From: Brevundimonas diminuta 3F5N
GTDB lineage: Bacteria; Pseudomonadota; Alphaproteobacteria; Caulobacterales; Caulobacteraceae
Direction of reading: 5' to 3'
Assembly: GCF_900163625.1 (NCBI RefSeq)
Contig: NZ_FUIE01000060.1
Coordinates: forward strand, 1 to 60,829
Length of the DNA: 60,829 bases
Shown: in pieces, positions 28,201-36,688 of the stretch
Layout of the letters: each line of letters starts with the position of its first letter
Position numbering within the stretch: the first letter of the stretch is position 1
Program-made: the position numbers and the translations under genes
Notes under the pieces: generated by a model
What the model saw: only the letters and a program-made list of their open reading frames with translations
What the model was told of the DNA's origin: nothing
The model's database searches: none

Positions 28201-28319
28201 TACCAGACCTCGTCGAAATAAGCGGCGCATGACGGACGCCCCCTCTTATCGAATTCGGTATTGGAGCTGAAACGGGGCGCCAACTTCTTTTTTAAATTTT
28301 TTTCTTTAGAAACAGGCAT
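25248..28319 (-). CDS. RgpF-like protein: WY-repeat array plus two rhamnan-synthesis-F domains
   Basis: A 1023-aa protein. Residues about 34-410 hold seven clear and two degenerate copies of a 37-39-residue unit of the form FDxxWYLxxxPDVAxxxxxPLxHYLxxGxxEGRxPNP. Two tandem rhamnan synthesis F domains follow, near 430-690 and 734-1000. Each begins with LFAHYD and has AGRDFGSW and NDS-Y-FP, so they look like an internal duplication. RgpF proteins act in cell-wall or surface rhamnan and glycan assembly, probably as glycosyltransferases. The start is ATG 28319. The gene overlaps rfbF. The WY array is known from large alphaproteobacterial glycosyltransferases, and its function is not established. 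Confidence 0.85.
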   Translation of the reverse strand: MPVSKEKNLKKKLAPRFSSNTEFDKRGRPSCAAYFDEVWYSNAHLEGARTADAWGHYIAHAREPGFDPNPAFDSAWYAKRFMSKADKRSPLTHYVQQGRREGASPSPWFDPWWYLKVYADVGEAGVEPLHHYLVYGAAERRSPGPYFDAAWYVARHPEVASLSKDPLKHYLAHVGISGFEPNPLEATPADAAMPSKLSALFDAGWYLSAYPDIAAADIDPVWHYLEAGRYEGRKPNPFFDPNYYVRNHPEVALEDALGHYVIHGRGADHDPCPFFASAWYAETYLGDAPNANPLQHYLEEGGRLGYSPHPLFDEARYLKGNADVAKLVRNGAMRSGYYHFVRWGAGEIENGNFRHLSFTWGKYDLDYDAGAYATDNPDVAKAISSGQVHSRLEHLFVYGWREAMDGLRAIYGPRHAVRLLKTVAGQASGKTGRYLCLFAHYDRDDLVDPYVVIYLKSLRAMDVDIVFITAVTDDKQLAKVKPLVSQILVKNEAGRDFGSWWLGLKTLGMDCGKGYQRVIFANDSIYFPVRPIAPLFADMEAKGYNFYGLSDSRDLETYHLQSFFLAFDARAQEVVFPEFMTRFERNYVLTKWGQIREYELGLTGIAQTGGLSVGAFFSSDDAREEIIKDSRFRRWGMVDIGLNNINPTHDLWDLVIGHYGWPGLKLELLRDNPKGATGFEALPQLIADGEVPIEVIEAHQKRSKEPAILVRNVKPTVIDRVALIKHVKGKGRDVADRLVLFAHYDPQAVIDPHVVYQVKALERAGCAVAFITSVKDSKELSQIVPHVRDVLIKTDAGRDFGSWDLAIKALKSELASFGSVIWMNDSTYFPLFDPKPMFQTMANRGADFWGIIDSENVTWHAMSWFWSFGRKAISDGWFDWYLDEYSPAYSKWAQIHNYEMRIPRLIKASGLKTDIYLPVTKMRDHILTNYPDHQRIEVARRGDFNIAHDFWREGIVDFQCPALKVELIRDNPLGIDIASLLGVVGSQTEYDPDLIRRHIARLKTAHLPSPAWADLGQLTARDS

Positions 28320-28454
28320 CAACCACCGCACTTAGTTATGTCCCCGAGCCGGTCGCGCTGCACCGGCACCAGGATGGAATAGGGCATGGCCCCAAGACAG
28401 TCAACGTTGCTAAGACTTGAAGCGAAACGGTAGACGATCTTCCTTAGAAAAAGA

Positions 28455-29336
28455 TCAACCCCTCAAGTTATTGCTGTAAATTCCGAACATAAAGTCGTGC
28501 TGCAGAACTCCAGCCTGCGTTAACTCGTCTTCCAGCAGTATCAACATTTCAACTAGCATTCGACTTTCGGCCGACCCGTCGTTGACCCGGCTGGCGTTCA
28601 GACAGCCGAAAAGCGGATGAAGCAGCCCTCCCCCGACGAAACGCTCGTACTCGCGCTCGAAATACATCGGCACGAGAAGCGGGATCAGGGCAGACCGAAC
28701 ACCCTCGGTCGGGTCCGAGGCCATTATCATTCCCATGGTCGGCATCGCGAGTCGGTCGGCGGAACGAAACTCCTCGGGCAAGCTCGCGACGACTCGATCG
28801 ACGGTCCGCACCTGGCTCGGCGGATACAATTGATAGCAAGGACCGCAATACTCATTCACGATCACCTTCCCACCTGGTTTCAGGACATGCTGCACGGCGG
28901 ACAGCATGCCCTCGAGGTCGGTTACATGATGGAGGGAGCCCGAGAAGAGCACGACGTCATGCGCGTTTTCGGGCCCCGGATTCGCCACAAACTCTTCGAA
29001 CAGGCTGTTACGGAATTCAATCGGCAACCCCTCGGCGTCCGCAGTTTCCTGAGCGCGCTGAATGGCGCCCGGCGCAGCGTCGAACGCCACAACCCGCTTA
29101 GCGAAACCGCGGCGAGCGAGCAGCAACTCATGTGAACCGTCACCGCATCCGACCGACAGAAGGTTTTCCGCCTGCGGAAGAACATGATTGAAGACCCAGT
29201 CAAGCCAGAAACCGCGCTGGCCCGTCATCCGCTGGTAAAGGGTCTGTTCGACGATTGGATTCTGAATCCAGGCCGATTGAGTGGCGGCGGCGTATTTCGC
29301 GTCCCAGTGAGACGCGGTCGTTTCAATATCGGTCAT
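28455..29336 (-). CDS. Class I SAM-dependent methyltransferase
   Basis: A 293-aa methyltransferase with SAM motif LLSVGCGDGSHELLLA (about residues 65-80), the acidic end of strand 2 in VVAFDAAPGA and the post-motif SGSLHHVTDLEGML, then VLKPGGKVIVNEY. The start is ATG 29336 (MTDIETT), which overlaps the end of the large glycosyltransferase gene by 14 bases, so the two are probably co-translated. A glycan-capping or sugar O-methyltransferase role is plausible. Confidence 0.83.
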   Translation of the reverse strand: MTDIETTASHWDAKYAAATQSAWIQNPIVEQTLYQRMTGQRGFWLDWVFNHVLPQAENLLSVGCGDGSHELLLARRGFAKRVVAFDAAPGAIQRAQETADAEGLPIEFRNSLFEEFVANPGPENAHDVVLFSGSLHHVTDLEGMLSAVQHVLKPGGKVIVNEYCGPCYQLYPPSQVRTVDRVVASLPEEFRSADRLAMPTMGMIMASDPTEGVRSALIPLLVPMYFEREYERFVGGGLLHPLFGCLNASRVNDGSAESRMLVEMLILLEDELTQAGVLQHDFMFGIYSNNLRG

Positions 29337-32300
29337 CAATCGCTTTCCAAGAGCCCGCAAGCGCCGCTTCGCGGATCAATGCAGCATATTTTTGAAGCAT
29401 ATCGTCGTAGTTGGGGCGCGATTTGAGAACCGCGCGCCCCGCATCGGCCATGACAGCTCGACGCTCGACGTCTGCTGCCAGAACGGAGATGTGCCCGGCA
29501 AGCGCCTTCGTGTCGCCGGGACTGTAGAAGATGGCGTTAACCCCCTCCTCCACCACCTCGGGAATACCGAACACCGGCGTGGTGACGATGGGCAGACCGA
29601 ACGCCATAGCCTCCACCAGAACGCGCGGCGCGCTCTCGGTTCTGGACGTACAAGCCATCATGTCCGACGCAGCATAGTAGAGGCTCATGTCGTCGACAGG
29701 GCCAACCAGTTCGATGCGCGACGCAACCGCCAGCTCGCAAGCTTCGATCGTGCTCGCCAGGCGCACGGCGTATTCTGGTTCAACTAGCGCGCCAACGATC
29801 AGAATCTTGATCCGCTCACGCTGTTCAGGCGGCAATAAAAGAACCGCATCCACGATATCCTGCTGCCCCTTGCGGGCGCATACAGTCCCCGGGAGGATCA
29901 CGACGACCTCGTCCTCGTGAAGGCCAAGCCGCCGCCGGGCCTCTTTTCGAGTCCATCGCGAGGTTTCTTCAGCTAGGATGGAGGCAGGGATGGCGTGACG
30001 GATGGTGACCGCGTTGAATCGGGTCTGCACGGCCCCCCAGGCTCGCCGAGTAGCGTCCGCCACATAAGTCACGGCATAAGCTTGGGCAAAGGCTGCATAT
30101 GCATGAAATTGCACAGCCGGCGCGAGCGCGTTGTAATAGCCGGACCAAGGCTCGCTTTCGTGTTGGCACCAGATTGAGGGAAGCCCCGCACGAGCGGCCG
30201 CGCCTATCGCATGATGCGCCGTAAGCGTATTAGCGACGATTACTTCGAGCGCCGCAGACCGAAATTCCGTTGCGAGCGTTGATTGTACCGCCACATAGTC
30301 AGCCAGATTTGAATCTGGCGAAGCCTCGGAGACAAGGCGAACCTCTATGCCAGCTTCAGCGTAGTCAAACTCAAGCGGCCCTGTCGCCGGCGCATAGACG
30401 ATCGGCTCTATGACGCCGGCTTTCTGGAGGCCGACGATCAGATCGCAAAGGGTTTTGGGCGCGCCTTCATGCCGAAGATTGTGACTGAACACCCCCACCT
30501 TCACCGGCCGTGCAGCTCGCATGGGCAGGCGCCGCGCTGCGACCTGCAGCAACTCGTCGTCCAGAGAGAGGTTGGGGTTGTGAAAAGGATCGACTGCACG
30601 ACCATAGAGCTTGCGCATTGATGCGACTTCGCGGGGGTCGTCGACCTTGGCCCGGGTGCGGCCTTCAAAATGATAGAGTTCCGCTTCCGGGCAATACAGA
30701 TTGCGGTAGCCCGCTTGATGCAGCCGGAAACCATAGTCCGCATCATTATAGGCAACCGCAAAGGTCGTGGCGTCAAACCCGCCCATCTCCCGAAACAGAG
30801 CGCGCGGCGTCAGCATGCAGGCGGCTGTCACCGCCATCTGCTCGTGAGGCGCGCGCATCAGACCCAGATAGCCCCACTGGCTGGCATGGAGTCCTCGGAA
30901 GGCATGGCCCGCCAACCCGTCGTGATACCCCTGGATGATGCCTGCGTGCTGAATGTGGTCGTCTGCAAACCGAAGGCGTGCGCCTACAGAACCAACGCCT
31001 TCAAACCCCGCCAACCCAACCATCTGGCTGAGCCAGGAAGGCTCAATGACCTTGGTGTCATTGTTGAGGAACAGGATCAGGTCGCCGTCCGCACGAGCCA
31101 CCGCCTCATTCATCAAGGCCGCGTAGTTGAACCTGCCGTCGCTCTTTGAAATGCGCTCGACCCAGACATGAGGCTCCAGCGACACGCTCTCAAGGTAGGC
31201 CAGAGTGTCCGGGCAATCACTGTCGTTGTCCACGACCATCACCCGATAATTGCGATACGTCGTGAGTTCTAGCGACTTCAGGCAGACGGACAGCAGATCC
31301 ACTGCGTTGTATGTCGGCACAATGATTGTGACCAACGGCCCCTCATCTGGGAACCGGATCGAGAACATGCCCACCTTGGCGGCCTGCGCCCAGTCGGGGT
31401 GCGTCACCTGCCCAGCAACACCTACTCGATCGAGATGACCCTGAACGGCTCGTCTTCCCGCTTCGAAACTGTGCGGCTTGGCCTCGCCGGAAACTGCGGT
31501 CGATCCTACCACGGCGCGCCAGTGGTACAGGACACGGGGAATATGGCCGACATGCCTGGCCCGTTCGCTGGCGCGCAGGGCGAAGTCATAATCCTGGGAG
31601 CCATCGAAATCGGACCGGAAGCCGCCGAGTTCTGCGAACAGCGAACGCCTGACCGTGAACACGTGGCTCATATACATGAAGCTGGTCAGAAGCGCCGGCG
31701 ACCAGTCGGGTTTGAATTGAGGCGCATAGAACCGCCCCTCATCATCTAGCTTATCGTCATCGCTGTAAACGATATCCGCGTCCGGATGCGCCGTGTAATA
31801 AAGGGCCAGTTCTGCCAAACAATCTGGCGTCAGCAAGTCATCATGGTCGAGAAAGACCAGAACATCGCCCTTCGCCTTGGCCGCCGCAGCGTTCGTCGCC
31901 ACACTGATTCCCCCGTTCTGCGACGAAGCAAGGGTGCGGATACGCTTATCGAGGCCCGCAACCTCAGCCAGGGCGCGGCGCGTGTCAGTGTTAGTGCTGG
32001 CGTCATCCGACAGCCACAACTCCCAATCGCCATAAACCTGGCCAAGCACAGATTGGACGGTTTCGTGCAGATGCTCCGCACCGGTATTGTAGACAGGGGT
32101 TATGATCGAAAATCGGACTTTCGGCCTCGCGACCTTTATCGCCTGCTGCAAATCCGACAACGCGGCCGGCGTAAGGACGTTGACTGCCCGCCACGCCGAA
32201 TAACGGTCCATCGGTTCGAACCAGCGTTGCAGAGCGCGAGGAGCAGCCTCGCCCATCTCAGCCAGCGATCCCCAACCCGGAGACGCCTTGCCCCCCCCCT

Positions 32301-32403
32301 TGGCGGTCGTCCAGAGGCCCAACGCACGAAGACGCTTTCTCAACACGCGCAGAGGCCGAGGCAGATCGGCACTGTCTGCAGTCATCAGCGTCTTGTTATT
32401 CAT
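29323..32403 (-). CDS. Three-domain glycosyltransferase (GT2-GT2-GT4)
   Basis: A 1026-aa protein carrying three glycosyltransferase domains. A GT2 starts near residue 97 (FSIITPVYNTG, metal motif FLDHDDLL). A second GT2 starts near 357 (VTIIVPTYNAVD, FLNNDTKV). A GT4 starts near 633 (VKVGVFSHNL, ending with SRTESAPRVLVEAMAFGLP). Such fusions build several linkages of a polysaccharide repeat at the cytoplasmic membrane. The start is uncertain: ATG 32403 is used, while GTG 32466 would add 21 residues. The methyltransferase gene overlaps its 3' end. Confidence 0.87.
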   Translation of the reverse strand: MNNKTLMTADSADLPRPLRVLRKRLRALGLWTTAKGGGKASPGWGSLAEMGEAAPRALQRWFEPMDRYSAWRAVNVLTPAALSDLQQAIKVARPKVRFSIITPVYNTGAEHLHETVQSVLGQVYGDWELWLSDDASTNTDTRRALAEVAGLDKRIRTLASSQNGGISVATNAAAAKAKGDVLVFLDHDDLLTPDCLAELALYYTAHPDADIVYSDDDKLDDEGRFYAPQFKPDWSPALLTSFMYMSHVFTVRRSLFAELGGFRSDFDGSQDYDFALRASERARHVGHIPRVLYHWRAVVGSTAVSGEAKPHSFEAGRRAVQGHLDRVGVAGQVTHPDWAQAAKVGMFSIRFPDEGPLVTIIVPTYNAVDLLSVCLKSLELTTYRNYRVMVVDNDSDCPDTLAYLESVSLEPHVWVERISKSDGRFNYAALMNEAVARADGDLILFLNNDTKVIEPSWLSQMVGLAGFEGVGSVGARLRFADDHIQHAGIIQGYHDGLAGHAFRGLHASQWGYLGLMRAPHEQMAVTAACMLTPRALFREMGGFDATTFAVAYNDADYGFRLHQAGYRNLYCPEAELYHFEGRTRAKVDDPREVASMRKLYGRAVDPFHNPNLSLDDELLQVAARRLPMRAARPVKVGVFSHNLRHEGAPKTLCDLIVGLQKAGVIEPIVYAPATGPLEFDYAEAGIEVRLVSEASPDSNLADYVAVQSTLATEFRSAALEVIVANTLTAHHAIGAAARAGLPSIWCQHESEPWSGYYNALAPAVQFHAYAAFAQAYAVTYVADATRRAWGAVQTRFNAVTIRHAIPASILAEETSRWTRKEARRRLGLHEDEVVVILPGTVCARKGQQDIVDAVLLLPPEQRERIKILIVGALVEPEYAVRLASTIEACELAVASRIELVGPVDDMSLYYAASDMMACTSRTESAPRVLVEAMAFGLPIVTTPVFGIPEVVEEGVNAIFYSPGDTKALAGHISVLAADVERRAVMADAGRAVLKSRPNYDDMLQKYAALIREAALAGSWKAIDDRY

Positions 32404-32500
32404 GAAGCAGATCGGCTCGAAGGCAATTTTAAAAAGTCGCACGCCATTTGCACTTATGACCCTCACAGCGCAATCACTGCGGGCGACTTACTTCATCCAT

Positions 32501-33736
32501 TCAAGCGCCGCCCCTTCCCAGCAGGTCGTCCAGAACTCCGGAAACGAACTCGTCTAGGGGACCTTCACCGGTAAACTGACGACCGGCGATTCCTGCTGCA
32601 GCGGCTGCCTTCATGTCGCTATCCCGGTCTCCGATCATTACGCTTCGAACCTTATCTACCGGCCAAAACCGCATCAAATCCAGCAGCATACCTGGCTCGA
32701 GCTTACGCCAATCTGACGCCTTCCTGTAGGCAGGGTCTACGCCATCGAGATGACAAGGACAGTGCCGCTCGTCATCAAACCACGCACCAGACTGCGACAA
32801 TCCGGCGCGCATATGCCGACTTAACGCGTGATGGTCCGCTTCTGAATATAGTCCCTTGGCGATACTCGCCTGGTTTGTAACTAGGAAGGCGTAAAAGCCT
32901 TTCGAATTGACCAAAGCTATCGCCTCTCGCGCGCCAGGCACCCATTCGAATCGCTCGACTTGACCGACGTGGCCATGGTCGAGGTTGACCACGCCGTTCT
33001 TGTCGAAAAAGACAGCTGGTCGGCGTCGGTAGTTGGGAATTTCGATTTGGCCGCGTTCAAAATCAGCCGGCACTCCGATGTCGATGAAGAAGCCTTGCGC
33101 CTTGACCGCGGCAAGCGCCCCCTCGTTGGCGAGGTCGGGCAAGGCTTGGACCTCGAATGCCCCCCGAGGCTGCAATCTGTCGACGAAAGATCGGCGAAAC
33201 GCCGCCACGCCGCCGTTGATCCACGCAGCTTCTCCAGGCAATGACGCTCGGCCGAACCGAACGATCCGATCCGCATCGACATCCACTACGCCATATCGCG
33301 AGGCGTCCGGCACATATCTGAGAGCGAGGCAGCCAATGTTACGCGAATCTGCAAGCTTCCGAGCAAGTGCGTCGAGAGGCACATCCAGCAGAGTATCGCC
33401 GTTAAAGAGGTAAAAGGCGTCGTCCAGTCTTTCACGCGCATGAAACAGGGCACCTCCCGTACCAGCCTGGTCAGGCTCGATGGAGACTTCAACCGTCACA
33501 AAACGCCCGAGAGCTTGAGCCACTTGCCCAGCAAAATCTTGGAACTGTTCGGATTTGTAGGCCGCAAGAAGCAAGAAGCGATCAATGCCATAACGCGTAA
33601 TCTCCTGCATTAACATCTGCAGGAACGGCGTACCGTCCACCGGTAGGAGAGGCTTTGGCGTGTCACGCGTCAGCCCACCCAGACGTGTACCCAACCCTCC
33701 GCAAAGGATGACAGCCTGACGAATTTGTACGGTCAT
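32501..33736 (-). CDS. HddC-GmhB fusion: heptose-1-phosphate guanylyltransferase plus HAD phosphatase domain
   Basis: A 411-aa two-domain protein. Residues 1-230 are a nucleotidyltransferase (LCGGLGTRLGGLTRDTPKP, LFNGDTLLDVPL), matching D-glycero-alpha-D-manno-heptose-1-phosphate guanylyltransferase. Residues about 238-405 are a HAD-IIIA domain like heptose-1,7-bisphosphate phosphatase. The HAD nucleophile Asp245 is present, but the acid/base Asp two residues later is Asn247 (FFDKNGVVN). Of the family zinc ligands, the region C326-P-C-H to SDWRK345 lacks two Cys (Ser341 and Trp343 stand there). Lys345 and the GDRDSD motif remain. The phosphatase half is thus probably impaired. The start is ATG 33736. 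The gene is divergent from the heptose genes. Confidence 0.85.
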   Translation of the reverse strand: MTVQIRQAVILCGGLGTRLGGLTRDTPKPLLPVDGTPFLQMLMQEITRYGIDRFLLLAAYKSEQFQDFAGQVAQALGRFVTVEVSIEPDQAGTGGALFHARERLDDAFYLFNGDTLLDVPLDALARKLADSRNIGCLALRYVPDASRYGVVDVDADRIVRFGRASLPGEAAWINGGVAAFRRSFVDRLQPRGAFEVQALPDLANEGALAAVKAQGFFIDIGVPADFERGQIEIPNYRRRPAVFFDKNGVVNLDHGHVGQVERFEWVPGAREAIALVNSKGFYAFLVTNQASIAKGLYSEADHHALSRHMRAGLSQSGAWFDDERHCPCHLDGVDPAYRKASDWRKLEPGMLLDLMRFWPVDKVRSVMIGDRDSDMKAAAAAGIAGRQFTGEGPLDEFVSGVLDDLLGRGGA

Positions 33737-33943
33737 GCCTGGATCTCGATGGTTGCATTCACTGACAATAATCCGTCGGGATGGCATGGTGCCCTCGCCG
33801 CCCGTCAAGTGCGGCCTTATTAATCCCAAGAGCGGGTTGAATAAAGGAAAGCCTAAAGGCTTGAAAGCGCCTCTCAGGCCTCCGAACAGTAAGCGGTTGT
33901 GATCGTCATTTTTTGACTATAAGGCCAGCCTCAGGGAGCGACC

Positions 33944-34912
33944 ATGGATTCCGACAAGATCGACATCGTCACCGGCGGAGCCGGTTTCATTGGCAAGAAC
34001 CTTGTCGAGCATCTGGCCGCCTCAGGTCGCCGCATATTGATTCTAGACGATCTTTCACGCGGGGGCGAAGATCGCATCGCTGCGCTTGTTCAGGATTCGC
34101 GCGTCCAGTTTCGTCAGGTCGACTGCGCTGACGCCGGCGCCATGGCCGAAGCCCTGACCTCCGTCGGCGGTCAACTGAACGACGTCTGGCATCTGGCCGC
34201 CAACTCAGACATTCCCGCAGGCATTGCAGATCCTCATATCGACCTGCACCGGACGTTCCAGACAACCTTCGGCGTGCTGGATTTGATGAGGCGAACCGAG
34301 GCTCATACTCTCAGATTTGCTTCGAGCTCCGCGATCTATGGGCCGTTCGGGAATGTCGCTATTTTTGAGGACATCGGCCCGCTAGCGCCGATCTCGAACT
34401 ATGGCGCTATGAAATTGGCTTCAGAGGCCCAGATCAATGCAGCGGTTGAAGCCTATCTTCCGAGGGCTGAAATCTATCGTTTTCCCAACGTCGTCGGCGC
34501 GCCGGCGACACACGGGGTCATCTTCGACTTCGTGAATAAGTTGCGCGCCACCCCTGCACGACTCGACGTCCTGGGAGACGGCACTCAGCGGAAGGCCTAC
34601 CTCCACGTCGATGATCTGATCGAGGCGATGTTGCATATTTCAACACTGGAAGGCCGCCGCCTGACTTTCAACATTGGCCCCAGCGACGACGGCGTGACGG
34701 TTCGCTTCATTGCCGAGACGGTGCGTGACCGTGTTTCTCCAAACGCCGCCATCGTCTACGGCGAGGGTCCCCGCGGCTGGGTCGGCGATGTTCCTTCCTT
34801 CCGGTATTCGGTTCAGCGCTTGACGGACACAGGTTGGAAGCCTTCGCGCTCTTCGGCCCAGACGATCATCCGCGCCATCGAGGAAATCGTCGGGCCGGAG
34901 CAGCACGCCTGA
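33944..34912 (+). CDS. NAD-dependent epimerase/dehydratase of the heptose block
   Basis: A 322-aa extended SDR. The NAD loop is [15 protein letters not shown], then WHLAANSDIP, FASSSAIYGPFG and NYGAMKLASEA with YxxxK. It resembles UDP-galactose 4-epimerase-like enzymes. Its place upstream of hddA and gmhA suggests that it acts on the GDP-heptose made by this cluster or on another activated sugar; the product is not predictable. A possible ribosome-binding site, caggga, precedes ATG 33944. Confidence 0.82.
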   Translation: MDSDKIDIVTGGAGFIGKNLVEHLAASGRRILILDDLSRGGEDRIAALVQDSRVQFRQVDCADAGAMAEALTSVGGQLNDVWHLAANSDIPAGIADPHIDLHRTFQTTFGVLDLMRRTEAHTLRFASSSAIYGPFGNVAIFEDIGPLAPISNYGAMKLASEAQINAAVEAYLPRAEIYRFPNVVGAPATHGVIFDFVNKLRATPARLDVLGDGTQRKAYLHVDDLIEAMLHISTLEGRRLTFNIGPSDDGVTVRFIAETVRDRVSPNAAIVYGEGPRGWVGDVPSFRYSVQRLTDTGWKPSRSSAQTIIRAIEEIVGPEQHA

Positions 34913-34997
34913 TGGATTACACAAGCCACATGCGAATTCTGTCGCGATTTTCCGTTCGGTCCCAGCGGCACACTGCTTCTTTGCCCACCTTCTCACT

Positions 34998-35996
34998 ATG
35001 ATCATATCAAGAACTCCGCTGCGAATGAGCTTCGTGGGCGGCGGCAGCGACCTACCCGCATTCTACAAGACGGCGCCCGGCGCAGTCTTGAGTACGACGA
35101 TCGACAAGTATGTCTACGTCAGCATCAATCCGAAGTTCGACGGTGGCATCCGCCTAGCCTACTCACAAACCGAAGAAGTCGCCTCGCTTGACCAAATCCA
35201 GCATAGGCTTTTCCGCGCAGCATTGGAGACCATGGGTATCAAAGGCGGTGTCGAAGTAACGACCACAGCGGACATCCCTTCAAGAGGAACGGGATTAGGG
35301 TCCTCGAGCAGCTTTACCGTCGGGCTCCTGAATGCTGTCAATGCTTACAAGGGCCTAAATTCCTCTGCCGAGTGGCTGGCTGCCACGGCCAGCGAGATCG
35401 AGATCGAACGGTGCGGCGCGCCGATCGGTAAACAGGACCAGTATGCTGCGGCTTATGGAGGGCTGAACCTCATCACGTTCAATCCTGAGGGCAGCGTTTC
35501 GGTAGAGCCCCTGAGCATTCGACCGGAAATCCTGACTGAGCTATTTTCAAAGCTGGTCGTCTTCTACACGGGTGTGACGCGCAGCGCGTCTGACATTCTC
35601 GCACGACAATCTGAACAGGTTACGGACGATTCAAAATCGCGTGCACAACTAGGCCGCATGGTCGAGCTGGCTTATGTTTTACGAGATGAGCTTTGCACAG
35701 GCCGACTTGACAGTTTCGGCGAAATTTTGCGCGAGAACTGGTCCTTGAAGAAGGGGTTAGCAAGCGGCATCAGCAACGGAGACATCGACCGTTGGCATGA
35801 CGTCGCTATTGCCGCAGGCGCAGAGGGCGGCAAGTTGCTGGGTGCAGGCTCCGGCGGCTTCTTGGCTTTCTTCGCGCCACCTGATCTCCACGACGCTATT
35901 GAGAAAGCCGTCGGTCTTCGACGGGTAGCGTTCAACTTTGAGCCGGCCGGATCGGAAATCTTGCTTTCACTTAGAAAAAATAACGAGCAGAAATAA
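34998..35996 (+). CDS. hddA: D-glycero-alpha-D-manno-heptose 7-phosphate kinase
   Basis: A GHMP kinase that phosphorylates heptose-7-phosphate at C1 in the GDP-heptose route. The 332-aa protein begins IISRTPLRMSFVGGGSDLPAFY, has the ATP-binding GLGSSSSFTVGLLNA, and the C-terminal GAGSGGFLAFFAP. It is followed 1 bp later by gmhA. With HddC and GmhB encoded divergently 1.2 kb away, all four enzymes of the GDP-D-glycero-alpha-D-manno-heptose pathway are represented. Confidence 0.9.
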   Translation: MIISRTPLRMSFVGGGSDLPAFYKTAPGAVLSTTIDKYVYVSINPKFDGGIRLAYSQTEEVASLDQIQHRLFRAALETMGIKGGVEVTTTADIPSRGTGLGSSSSFTVGLLNAVNAYKGLNSSAEWLAATASEIEIERCGAPIGKQDQYAAAYGGLNLITFNPEGSVSVEPLSIRPEILTELFSKLVVFYTGVTRSASDILARQSEQVTDDSKSRAQLGRMVELAYVLRDELCTGRLDSFGEILRENWSLKKGLASGISNGDIDRWHDVAIAAGAEGGKLLGAGSGGFLAFFAPPDLHDAIEKAVGLRRVAFNFEPAGSEILLSLRKNNEQK

Positions 35997-35997
35997 A

Positions 35998-36624
35998 ATG
36001 ACGCTCTTTCCAAGCCAACCGATTTCAGGCGCCGACCAGTATCTCGAAGCCTATCTTGAAGAAATCACTAGGGCGTGGAAGTCAGTCTCAAGAGAAAATA
36101 TACTGGCTGCAGAAATACTCCTGAAAGAAGCTATATCGAGTGATCGAACGATTTTTTCTTGCGGGAATGGCGGTTCGGCGGCGATTTCCAATCATTTGCT
36201 ATGCGACTGCCTAAAGGGCGTTCAGGCTGGAACATCGCTCAAGCCACGGGTTCACAGTCTGTCGTCGGCGCCAGAACTGATGAGCGCAATCGTCAACGAC
36301 ATCGGCGTCGAAGAAATGTTCGCACTACCGCTGCGTTCACTCGGTCGACCAGGTGACGTTCTAGTGGCGATAAGCTCATCTGGAACCTCACCCAATATCG
36401 TGTCAGCGGTCAGGACCGCTCACGACAAGGGTATGAAGGTGCTGTCTCTGACAGGCTTCGACGGAGGCCCCGCAGCTGCAGAGGCGGATATTTCCTTGCA
36501 CGTGGCCGCACGCAACTACGGTGTCATCGAAGACATTCACCAGTCACTGATGCATATCTTGGCCCAGAGCCTGCGGATGGGCGCGCTATTGGATCAAGGC
36601 GATCTAGGCCACGTGAGATTTTAG
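35998..36624 (+). CDS. gmhA: Sedoheptulose 7-phosphate isomerase
   Basis: A SIS-domain isomerase converting sedoheptulose-7-phosphate to D-glycero-D-manno-heptose-7-phosphate. The 208-aa protein has the family motifs SCGNGGSAAISNHLLCD, AISSSGTSPNIV and the C-terminal active-site stretch EDIHQSLMHI. ATG 35998 is chosen from its spacing one base after the hddA stop and the preceding gagcag sequence. Confidence 0.92.
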   Translation: MTLFPSQPISGADQYLEAYLEEITRAWKSVSRENILAAEILLKEAISSDRTIFSCGNGGSAAISNHLLCDCLKGVQAGTSLKPRVHSLSSAPELMSAIVNDIGVEEMFALPLRSLGRPGDVLVAISSSGTSPNIVSAVRTAHDKGMKVLSLTGFDGGPAAAEADISLHVAARNYGVIEDIHQSLMHILAQSLRMGALLDQGDLGHVRF

Positions 36625-36664
36625 GACGTCTCGGACTGCGTAGGATCGCTACGACCGAGACGTC
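36625..36664. terminator. Stem-loop between convergent gmhA and putA
   Basis: A 10-bp perfect stem gacgtctcgg/ccgagacgtc (36625-36634 with 36655-36664) with a further inner pairing cgtag/ctacg. No strong T run follows, so it is a stable hairpin of terminator type rather than a classic rho-independent stop. It begins immediately after the gmhA stop codon. Confidence 0.5.
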
Positions 36665-36688
36665 GCTAAGGCCGTCACAAATCAGGCG

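Noticed and set aside
25248..28319. CRISPR or DNA tandem repeat
   Set aside because: The repetition is at the protein level with divergent DNA; there are no identical DNA units or spacers.
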